The notes beneath the pieces are model-generated. The model was not told the origin of the DNA. It did not search any database and saw only the letters and a program-made list of their open reading frames with translations. This document shows, one piece after another, positions 31,956-40,100 of a stretch of 43,444 bases of DNA (position 1 is its first letter; every line of letters starts with the position of its first letter). The translations under genes were made by a program, and so were the position numbers. The DNA is from Pseudomonas sp. RIT623 (lineage in GTDB: Bacteria > Pseudomonadota > Gammaproteobacteria > Pseudomonadales > Pseudomonadaceae), in assembly GCF_004519305.1 (NCBI RefSeq), contig NZ_SOZA01000043.1, positions 1-43,444 of the forward strand, given 5' to 3'.

Positions 31956-32026
31956 CTTCCTGTACCCGCCTGTCGTCAATGGGGATTGATGCCGGGCATT
32001 TTGCTGTCGAGCGCCCTGCGCCTCAC

Positions 32027-32037
32027 AACAACAAGAA
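32027..32037 (+). promoter_or_regulatory. Hfq/Crc-type A-rich motif before glpF
   Basis: AACAACAAGAA follows the AANAANAA rule of Crc/Hfq catabolite repression targets in Pseudomonas. It is beside the ribosome-binding GAGG, 12 bases before the ATG. It suggests translational repression of glycerol uptake on preferred carbon sources. Confidence 0.55.
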
Positions 32038-32049
32038 CCGAGGTCATAC

Positions 32050-32901
32050 ATGACGACTGCACTGCGACAACCGACATTGTCCGCCCAATGCCTGGCCGAA
32101 TTCCTCGGCACCGCCCTACTCATCTTCTTCGGCACTGGCTGTGTCGCCGCGCTCAAGGTCGCCGGCGCCAGCTTCGGCCTGTGGGAGATCAGCATCATCT
32201 GGGGGGTCGGGGTGAGCATGGCGATCTACCTCACCGCCGGCGTTTCCGGCGCGCACCTGAACCCGGCGGTGAGCATCGCCCTGGCACTGTTCGCCGGCTT
32301 CGACAAGCGCAAACTGCCGTTCTACATGCTGGCCCAGGTCTGTGGCGCGTTCTGCGGCGCCGCGCTGGTGTACTTCCTGTACAGCAACCTGTTCTTCGAT
32401 TTCGAACAGAGCCATGCCATGGTCCGTGGCAGCCAGGCTAGCCTCGAGCTGGCCTCGACCTTCTCCACCTACCCGCACCCGGCGCTGTCCACCGGCCAGG
32501 CCTTCCTGGTAGAGGTGATCATCACCGCCATCCTGATGGCCGTGATCATGGCCCTGACCGACGACAACAACGGTCTGCCACGGGGTGCCACCGCGCCCTT
32601 GCTGATCGGCCTGCTGATCGCCGTGATCGGCAGCGCCATGGGCCCACTGACCGGCTTCGCGATGAACCCGGCACGTGACTTCGGCCCAAAGCTGATGACA
32701 TTCCTTGCTGGCTGGGGTGAAGTGGCCTTCACCGGCGGCCGCGATGTTCCGTATTTCCTGGTGCCGATCTTCGCACCGATTCTCGGCGCCAGCCTGGGTG
32801 CGGCCCTGTACCGCGGCCTGATTGCCCGCAACCTGCCGAGCGCGCACGCCGAAACAACCCAGACAGACGATAATCCCCAGGGTGATACCCAGGTTTCCTG
32901 A
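32050..32901 (+). CDS. glpF: Glycerol uptake facilitator
   Basis: A 283-residue aquaglyceroporin with six helices and the two half-helix NPA motifs, SGAHLNPAVS and GFAMNPARDFGPK. The Asp in NPARD is the glycerol-facilitator (not aquaporin) feature. It lets glycerol cross the inner membrane by diffusion. Length is that of E. coli GlpF (281). It begins the glpFKRD block and is followed by glpK after 79 bases. Confidence 0.98.
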   Translation: MTTALRQPTLSAQCLAEFLGTALLIFFGTGCVAALKVAGASFGLWEISIIWGVGVSMAIYLTAGVSGAHLNPAVSIALALFAGFDKRKLPFYMLAQVCGAFCGAALVYFLYSNLFFDFEQSHAMVRGSQASLELASTFSTYPHPALSTGQAFLVEVIITAILMAVIMALTDDNNGLPRGATAPLLIGLLIAVIGSAMGPLTGFAMNPARDFGPKLMTFLAGWGEVAFTGGRDVPYFLVPIFAPILGASLGAALYRGLIARNLPSAHAETTQTDDNPQGDTQVS

Positions 32902-32980
32902 TGCCCGCGCCGTGCCCGAGGCTGATCAGCCCGCACCCGCCACGCCCTGACCTACTCCAATTTCTTGCAAGGCCATCGAC

Positions 32981-34480
32981 ATGACAGACACCCTGGACAA
33001 GAACTACATCATCGCCCTGGACCAAGGCACCACCAGTTCGCGAGCGATCATCTTCGACCGTGACGCCAACGTGGTCGGCACCTCCCAGCGCGAGTTCGCC
33101 CAGCACTACCCGCAGGCCGGCTGGGTCGAGCACGACCCGATGGAAATCTTCGCCACCCAGAGCGCCACCATGGTCGAGGCCCTGGCCCAGGCCGGCATCA
33201 GCCATGCCCAGGTCGCCGCCATCGGCATCACCAACCAGCGTGAAACCACGGTGGTATGGGACAAGGAAACCGGTCGCCCGGTGTACAACGCCATCGTCTG
33301 GCAATGCCGCCGCAGCACCGAGATCTGCGCCCAGCTCAAGCGCGACGGCCACGAGCAGTACATCCGCGAAACCACTGGCCTGGTCACCGACCCGTACTTC
33401 TCCGGCACCAAGCTCAAGTGGATCCTCGACAACGTCGAAGGCGCCCGCGAACGCGCCGAACGCGGCGAGCTGCTGTTCGGCACCGTCGATACCTGGCTGA
33501 TCTGGAAGTTCTCCGGCGGCAAGGTGCATGTCACCGACTACACCAACGCCTCGCGCACGCTGATGTTCAACATCCATACCCTGCAGTGGGACGAAAAACT
33601 GCTCGATATCCTCGGCATTCCGCGCCAGATGCTGCCCAAGGTCCGTCCGTCGTCCGAAGTCTATGGCAAGACCAAGAGCGGCATCGATATCGCCGGTATC
33701 GCCGGCGACCAGCAATCGGCGCTGTTCGGCCAGATGTGCGTCGAGCCGGGCCAAGCCAAGAACACCTACGGCACCGGTTGCTTCCTGCTGATGAACACTG
33801 GCGACAAGGCGGTCAAGTCGTCTCACGGCCTGCTCACCACTATCGCCTGCGGCCCGCGCGGCGAAGTGGCCTATGCCCTGGAAGGCGCGGTATTCAACGG
33901 TGGTTCCACCGTGCAGTGGCTGCGCGACGAACTGAAGATCGTCAACGACGCCTACGACACCGAGTACTTCGCCAGCAAGGTCAAGGACAGCAACGGCGTC
34001 TACCTGGTACCAGCCTTCACCGGCCTGGGCGCCCCATACTGGGACCCCTATGCCCGCGGCGCGCTGTTCGGCCTGACCCGCGGCGTCAAGGTCGATCACA
34101 TCATTCGCGCAGCCCTGGAGTCGATTGCCTACCAGACCCGCGACGTGCTCGACGCCATGCAGCAGGACTGCGGCCAGCGCCTGTCGGAACTGCGCGTGGA
34201 CGGTGGTGCGGTGGCCAACAACTTCCTCATGCAGTTCCAGGCCGACATCCTCGGCACCTGCGTCGAGCGCCCGAAAATGCGCGAAACCACTGCCCTTGGC
34301 GCCGCTTACCTGGCCGGCCTGGCCTGCGGTTTCTGGAGCGGCCTGGACGAGCTGCGCGACAAGGCGATCATCGAGCGCGAATTCAGCCCGCAGTTGGATG
34401 AAGCCGCCAAAGAGAAGCTGTACAAGGGCTGGCGCAAGGCCGTGGACCGCACCCGCGACTGGGAAGACCACGACGCCTGA
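32981..34480 (+). CDS. glpK: Glycerol kinase
   Basis: A 499-residue FGGY-family kinase that phosphorylates glycerol and so traps it. Family signatures are ALDQGTTSSRAIIFD, GITNQRETTVVWD, AGDQQSALFGQMC, YGTGCFLLMNTG and GLGAPYWDPYARG. Length is standard. It acts in the cytoplasm next to GlpF. A REP hairpin lies in the gap before glpR. Confidence 0.99.
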   Translation: MTDTLDKNYIIALDQGTTSSRAIIFDRDANVVGTSQREFAQHYPQAGWVEHDPMEIFATQSATMVEALAQAGISHAQVAAIGITNQRETTVVWDKETGRPVYNAIVWQCRRSTEICAQLKRDGHEQYIRETTGLVTDPYFSGTKLKWILDNVEGARERAERGELLFGTVDTWLIWKFSGGKVHVTDYTNASRTLMFNIHTLQWDEKLLDILGIPRQMLPKVRPSSEVYGKTKSGIDIAGIAGDQQSALFGQMCVEPGQAKNTYGTGCFLLMNTGDKAVKSSHGLLTTIACGPRGEVAYALEGAVFNGGSTVQWLRDELKIVNDAYDTEYFASKVKDSNGVYLVPAFTGLGAPYWDPYARGALFGLTRGVKVDHIIRAALESIAYQTRDVLDAMQQDCGQRLSELRVDGGAVANNFLMQFQADILGTCVERPKMRETTALGAAYLAGLACGFWSGLDELRDKAIIEREFSPQLDEAAKEKLYKGWRKAVDRTRDWEDHDA

Positions 34481-34498
34481 GGCTTGAGGTATACCGCG

Positions 34499-34540
34499 GC
34501 AAGCCCGCTCCTACCTGATCGGTGGTGGCAGCGGGCTTGC
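34499..34540. repeat. REP-like hairpin between glpK and glpR
   Basis: GCAAGCCCGCT (34499-34509) and AGCGGGCTTGC (34530-34540) are exact complements around a 20-base loop. The same REP class is found elsewhere in the window. It may stop or stabilise glpK mRNA. Confidence 0.7.
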
Positions 34541-34633
34541 GGCGACGGCCCTTCAGGCAATTACCAGGCTGGTCCTACACCCCGAGCTACGGCATCATTG
34601 CAGAATTTGTCCGGCTGCCCCAAAGGACCGCCC

Positions 34634-35389
34634 ATGAATCTGCCTCCACGCCAACAACAAATTCTCGAGCTGGTCCGCGAACGTGGCTATGTCAGCATCG
34701 AGGAGATGGCGCAGCTGTTCGTCGTCACCCCGCAGACCATCCGCCGCGATATCAACCAGCTCGCCGAAGTCAACCTGCTACGCCGCTACCACGGTGGCGC
34801 AGCCTATGACTCGAGCATCGAGAACACCGCCTACGCCATGCGTGCCGACCAGATGCGCGATGAAAAGCAGCGCATCGCCGAAGCCGTGGCCCAACAAATC
34901 CCCGATCACGCCTCGCTGTTCATCAACATCGGCACCACCACCGAGTCCATCGCCCGAGCCCTGCTCAACCATAGCCACTTGAAGGTCATCACCAACAACC
35001 TGCACGTAGCCGCGATTCTCGCCGCCAAGGATGATTTCGAGGTGCTGGTGGCGGGTGGCACGGTGCGCCGCGATGGCGGCGTGGTCGGCCAGGCCAGCGT
35101 CGATTTCATCAACCAGTTCAAGGTCGATTACGCCGTGGTCGGGATCAGCGGCATCGATGAAGACGGCAGCCTGCTGGATTTCGACTACCAGGAAGTGCGC
35201 GTGTCGCAGGCGATCATCACCAATGCCCGCCAGGTCATTCTCGCCGCGGACTCCAGCAAGTTCGGCCGCAACGCCATGGTACGCCTGGGCTCGATCAACC
35301 TGGTCGATTGCCTGGTGACCGACCAGGCACCATCTGCGGCCCTCAGCCAGTTACTCAATCAGCACAAGATCCGCCTCGACGTGGTTTGA
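34634..35389 (+). CDS. glpR: Glycerol-3-phosphate regulon repressor
   Basis: A 251-residue DeoR-family repressor. The helix-turn-helix is at residues 1-55 (RQQQILELVRERGYVSIEEM, then TIRRDINQLAEVNLLRRYHGG). The sensing domain has FINIGTTTESIA and GISGIDEDGSLLDFD. Glycerol-3-phosphate is the usual inducer. I chose the ATG at 34634 with AAAGGA upstream; the upstream frame is not related. It sits between glpK and glpD, and operators for it precede glpF and glpD. Confidence 0.96.
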   Translation: MNLPPRQQQILELVRERGYVSIEEMAQLFVVTPQTIRRDINQLAEVNLLRRYHGGAAYDSSIENTAYAMRADQMRDEKQRIAEAVAQQIPDHASLFINIGTTTESIARALLNHSHLKVITNNLHVAAILAAKDDFEVLVAGGTVRRDGGVVGQASVDFINQFKVDYAVVGISGIDEDGSLLDFDYQEVRVSQAIITNARQVILAADSSKFGRNAMVRLGSINLVDCLVTDQAPSAALSQLLNQHKIRLDVV

Positions 35390-35464
35390 GCGCCTCTACC
35401 GCGTTGAGACCGAGCGCCGCCCACGCGACGCTCGAGGCCTCCACTTAGCAAACCAATCATCTTG

Positions 35465-35484
35465 TCTTTTCGTAAATGTTCATT
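35465..35484. promoter_or_regulatory. GlpR operator upstream of the glpD -35
   Basis: TCTTTTCGTAAATGTTCATT matches the GlpR consensus at about 15-16 of 20 positions and lies just before the -35 box. Confidence 0.45.
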
Positions 35485-35487
35485 TCC

Positions 35488-35515
35488 CTGTCATCCGATC
35501 AGTTTTTTCTATAAA
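35488..35515 (+). promoter_or_regulatory. glpD promoter
   Basis: CTGTCA (35488-35493) and TATAAA (35510-35515) with 16 bases between. The -10 is strong. The leader of about 87 bases contains two GlpR sites. Confidence 0.5.
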
Positions 35516-35548
35516 GACTGACTGGCAGCCGCCTGTTCATTGCGCTAG

Positions 35549-35568
35549 TATTTTCGAAAACGAACATC
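35549..35568. promoter_or_regulatory. High-scoring GlpR operator before glpD
   Basis: TATTTTCGAAAACGAACATC agrees with WATKYTCGWWWWCGAMCATW at 19 of 20 positions, the best GlpR site in the window. It lies downstream of the predicted promoter, where bound repressor would block elongation. Confidence 0.75.
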
Positions 35569-35588
35569 AATGTTCGCATTCGATGCGA
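35569..35588. promoter_or_regulatory. Second glpD GlpR half-site, adjoining
   Basis: AATGTTCGCATTCGATGCGA has a perfect left half (AATGTTCG) and a degenerate right half. It directly abuts the operator at 35549-35568, so two dimers could bind side by side. Confidence 0.4.
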
Positions 35589-35609
35589 ACGCCCCAGGAG
35601 GCCTTGCCC

Positions 35610-37148
35610 GTGTCCCAGCCCGTTTCGTCCCAGCCACCCCTGCACGACTGCTACGACCTCGCCGTGATCGGCGGTGGCATCAATGGCGTGGGCATCGCTG
35701 CCGATGCCGCCGGGCGCGGCCTCAAGGTGTTCCTTTGCGAAAAGGACGATCTGGCCCAGCACACCTCCTCGGCCAGCAGCAAGCTGATCCATGGCGGCCT
35801 GCGCTACCTGGAGCACTATGAGTTCCGCCTGGTGCGCGAAGCCCTGGCCGAGCGCGAAGTGCTGCTGGCCAAGGCGCCGCATATCGTCAAGCCAATGCGC
35901 TTCGTGCTGCCGCACCGTCCGCACCTGCGCCCAGCCTGGATGATCCGCGCTGGCCTGTTCCTCTATGATCACCTGGGCAAACGCAAGCGCCTGGGCGCCT
36001 CGCGCGGCCTGCGCTTCGGCCCAGGCTACCCGCTCAAGCCGGCCATCACCCGCGGCTTCGAGTATGCTGACTGCGCCGTCGACGACGCCCGCCTGGTGGT
36101 GCTCAACGCCATGGCCGCCCGGGAAAACGGCGCGGACATTCGCACCCGCACCCGCTGCCTGCGCGCCGAACGCATCGATGGCCTGTGGCAGGTGGAACTG
36201 CAGCACGCCGACGGCACCCTGCAGACCCTCCGCGCCCGCGCCCTGGTCAACGCCGCCGGCCCCTGGGTGGCCAGCTTCATCAAGGATGATCTCAAGCTCG
36301 ACGCACCGTACGGTATCCGCCTGATCCAGGGCAGCCACCTCATCGTGCCGCGCCTGTATGAGGGCGACCATGCCTACATTCTGCAGAACGAAGACCAGCG
36401 TATCGTCTTCTGCATCCCGTATCTGGAGCGTTTCACCCTGATCGGCACCACTGACCGCGAATACAGCGGCGACCCCGCCAAAGTGGCGATCACCGAGCAG
36501 GAAACCGACTACCTGTTGAAGGTGGTCAACGAGCACTTCAATCATCAGCTCGGGCGCAGTGACATCGTGCACACCTATTCCGGCGTCCGCCCACTGTGCA
36601 ACGACGAGTCGGACAACCCCTCGGCAGTAACCCGCGACTACACCCTGGCGCTGTCCGCCAGCGAGGGGCAGGCCCCTTTGCTGTCGGTATTCGGCGGCAA
36701 GCTCACCACCTACCGCAAGCTGGCCGAATCGGCGATGGGCGAACTGAAACCCTACTTCACCCAGATGCGCGGCAGCTGGACCGCCACCTCGCCCCTGCCC
36801 GGTGGCGAGGACATGACCACCGCGCCAGCATTGGTCGATGCCCTGCTGGCCCGCCATGGCTGGCTGGCAGTGGACATCGCCAAGCGTTGGGCGCAGACCT
36901 ACGGTAGCCGCGTCTGGCAGTTGCTCGAGGCGGTGCAGGGCCCCGAGGACCTGGGGCAATCCATCGGCGGTGGGCTGTTCACGCGCGAGGTCGACTACCT
37001 TTGCGCCCAGGAATGGGCCGCCAGCGCCGAAGACATCCTCTGGCGCCGGACCAAACTGGGCTTGTTCACCAGCGCCGCCGAACAGCAGGCACTGGCGGAC
37101 TACCTGCAGCGCAAGCAGGCCGCCCAAGCCGCTACCCGCGCAGCCTGA
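35610..37148 (+). CDS. glpD: Aerobic glycerol-3-phosphate dehydrogenase
   Basis: A 512-residue FAD enzyme that oxidises glycerol-3-phosphate to DHAP and passes electrons to ubiquinone at the inner membrane. Signatures: the FAD loop AVIGGGINGVGIAADAAGRG, SSASSKLIHGGLRYLEHYEF, and FGGKLTTYRKLAES. I use GTG at 35610, with GGAGG eight bases before it; this gives 512 residues, equal to P. aeruginosa GlpD. An in-frame ATG at 35583 would lie inside a GlpR half-site and has no ribosome-binding site. Confidence 0.97.
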   Translation: MSQPVSSQPPLHDCYDLAVIGGGINGVGIAADAAGRGLKVFLCEKDDLAQHTSSASSKLIHGGLRYLEHYEFRLVREALAEREVLLAKAPHIVKPMRFVLPHRPHLRPAWMIRAGLFLYDHLGKRKRLGASRGLRFGPGYPLKPAITRGFEYADCAVDDARLVVLNAMAARENGADIRTRTRCLRAERIDGLWQVELQHADGTLQTLRARALVNAAGPWVASFIKDDLKLDAPYGIRLIQGSHLIVPRLYEGDHAYILQNEDQRIVFCIPYLERFTLIGTTDREYSGDPAKVAITEQETDYLLKVVNEHFNHQLGRSDIVHTYSGVRPLCNDESDNPSAVTRDYTLALSASEGQAPLLSVFGGKLTTYRKLAESAMGELKPYFTQMRGSWTATSPLPGGEDMTTAPALVDALLARHGWLAVDIAKRWAQTYGSRVWQLLEAVQGPEDLGQSIGGGLFTREVDYLCAQEWAASAEDILWRRTKLGLFTSAAEQQALADYLQRKQAAQAATRAA

Positions 37149-37195
37149 GCCCTACCGAGGCGCCGTGGTCCCAAGAACGAGCCCACGGCCAGCAC

Positions 37196-40100
37196 TCATA
37201 TCGGCAAACGCGCCCAGGCCTCCTCGGCCAACGTCTTGAGCAATTGCTGTTCTGCCTGTTGCAGTTCCTGCATGAGCGTATTGGCCCCCGCTACATAGGA
37301 TTGTTCAGAACCATTGGCCGCCTCCGCCTCGAGGGTGGCCAAACGCTGATGAAACGGCTCTGCCAGTGCCTCGAAACGGGACGCATAGCGCCGCCTCGCG
37401 TAGTGCTCCCAGAACGGTCGATGGATCAGCGTCTCTCGTACCGCCTGCGGCGTCTCGCTCTGCAGCACTTCGAGCTGGGCCTTGAGCAGATCAGCCTCGG
37501 TAACATTGGCATAGGCAGCGAAGTGCATGTCGTCGACTTGCACCGGTAATTCCAGGGCTTGTGCCAAGCGGTTACGGTAGAACAAGCGAACCTCGATCTC
37601 GTCGACCTCTCGCCCCCCGCTGGCGCGCATCCGTTCAACCTGGCGGGCGGCGATGGCGTCCACCCGATCCAACCGATATAGCTGCTGCCCCAGACGCAAC
37701 AGTCCCTGCTCGGCCATGGCCGCCGAAAGCCCACCCACCCCTTGCTGGACCAGTACCCCCACTTCCAGCTGACTGAGCAACAGCAACAAGCGATCCTCGC
37801 AACTGCGTGGACCACCGGCCTCGCGGAACAGTTGCTCGCGCAACACTTCGTTTTGCTCACAGGCATCGAGAATGCGCCATACCCTGCGCCGATAGTGCCC
37901 CGGATGCGCCTCGAAATCCTCCGTTGCGCTGAAGTCAGCGAGAAAACGAAACAGGTCATCGGAGCCCGATGTTTGTCGCAAGCGATCCCAGGTCATTTCC
38001 CGCTGGCTGCGTAAAGTGCTGTCGCGCGTGTCGGTCCACTGCCCGCGCACTGCGGTCGTGGCTTCACGGTGCCGGTACGAAGCACTTCCCCGACGCCCCG
38101 CGGCGACGTTGCCACGCACTTGATCAAGGTGCGCTCGTCCTGTCGCGCTCAACGGATTGTCGTGCAGGTCGACACGCGGCAGGCGCAAGCTCAAACCATG
38201 CAGATCCTGTGCAAGCTCGCTAATCCGGTTATCTCGGGCATCGACCAGCGCTCGCCACGACGCACGCTCGAGCAGCTCGTTCACATCGACCAGCCCGGTC
38301 GAGCGCAAATGCACATGCCGGACATGACGCAACCCTGAAAGATCCGGCGCCTGCGTCAGCGGGTTGAAACTCAGTTCAATCGTGTCCAACAACCGTAACC
38401 GGGCGAAACGGCGGTTGGCCTCGGTGTCGATGGCCAACTGGTTGCGCGACAGGTCCATCCTGCGCAAGTGCACCAGTGTCTCAATGCCGTCCGGTACCTG
38501 GGTGAGACGATTGCCGCTCAGGTCGAGCTCGACCAGGTTGGGGAAACGCCTGAGAAAATCGGCGTCTATCGTCTGCAACCCCATGTCGCGCAACACCAGG
38601 CGCTGGACATGGGCATAGTCGACCCCTGTCGGCAAGGTCGGCAGTTGCCCGACGTGCTCGCCGCTGATCACCAGCTCATACTCATCGTTGGCATCCACCA
38701 GCTTGCGCCGCCAACCACGGCGCAAGGTTTCCACCACCCGCCGGCGCCGGACAGCATCGGCGGGCGTGCGCCATTGCGACTGCCAAGTGTCCAGGGCCTG
38801 CCGCAGGTCGGCAAGCTGACGCTGCAACACCTGATAATGGTCCCAAAGGTTGTGCCCTCGCGCGCGCACGGCATTCAAGTAGGCATCCAGTTGCAGCTCA
38901 CTGAAAGTCGGAAAGATCTGGTGAATACCGCGGCGAATCGCTTGTTGGCTACTTTCACCGCCACCGCTCAGGCGGTAAGCCAGGTGCCCGTCGCCAAACC
39001 GCCCGGGCGGCCGCACGCCGGCACCGATCGGTGATAGGCCGAGCAGGCGCGCGGCCTGCTCGCGATCGTCACGGACGGCTTCGACCAACCACTGACGCAA
39101 CTGCTTGACGCTCAGGTCAGCATGACCCAAGGCGATCTTCTGCTCCTTGTCCAGGCATTGCAGCAGCACCTTGAGCAACGGCGCCTCGTCCCCGCCGGAC
39201 GCTGACGATGGAGCCCCCTCCAGGCGGTAACGCCCCTGCCCCTGTCGCACAATGACCCGAGCCGGCCCACTCCCTGGTGCCTGGCTGGCAAACAGCAGCC
39301 GGCCCCCCGGGCTTGCCTCGCGAAGTTGCACTGCCGTCGAACCGGACCAAGGCGCCTTGAGGTCGACCAGTTTCATTGCCAATTGCTCACTGTCGCTATT
39401 GAACCCTGCTTGTAGCCGCAGCCCCAGACAAGCGAGATCGATGCGGCTGTCCCGCAGCGCCCAACGTGCCCGCTCGGCCAGGCTCAGAGGAACCCGCTTG
39501 GTGCTGCTCAATTGTGCGATTTGCGCCGAACTGGCGTGCTCGATGATTTCTTCGGCAGCGCGTGACGTCAGCCCTGGGAAAGCCGAGATCAGCAGCGCCT
39601 GGTCGGCTGTGGGCACGACCCCTTGGCTGGCCAACTGCTGCTCGAACTGCGCCCCGCTGAGTTCCGCACGGGAGATATGCAGCCTGACGCGCTCGTCGAG
39701 GTCGAATAATCGCGCGGGCGGCTTCGCCTGCTCGACCCGTAGTCTGCGTAGTTGGTCGACGCTCAACCCGCTGGCGTTCAGCAAGATCTGCGCGTGCTCG
39801 GCAAGGCCCTCCTCGAAACGACCTGCTTGCCAGCCCTGCAGCAATGCCGCCGGTGAATCCTCGGTATGCCTGGGTTGAAGATTTCGACGCAGTTTGGCCC
39901 CTGTTGCGCTATCAGTGACCGGCTCCAGCAGATCGACGAACGGCACTCGCTGCAGCAAATGCACCGCCCCCGCGCCTACACCGGCCAGTGCCACGCATTG
40001 GGCAACCCCGAACAAGTGATCCAAGGCGCCCTGGCGATCCCCCAGCCGCCACGCCTGGTAGCCTTGGTAAACCTCGCCCAAAAGCTGTCCGGCGTTGACC

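Larger units (their letters stand above)
31746..32049. other. Control region between ybaK and glpF
   Basis: A 304-base spacer between divergent genes, with AT-rich sequence from about 31860 to 31975. It holds two GlpR-like operators, a sigma-70 promoter, an NtrC-like palindrome, and an Hfq/Crc-type A-rich motif, listed separately. The left third shows nothing distinct. Confidence 0.6.

Noticed and set aside
32729..34471. Open frame of 580 codons on the minus strand
   Set aside because: Antisense of glpK; low-complexity translation and no family signature.
35499..37127. Open frame of 542 codons on the minus strand
   Set aside because: Antisense of glpD, with the same shadow-frame composition.
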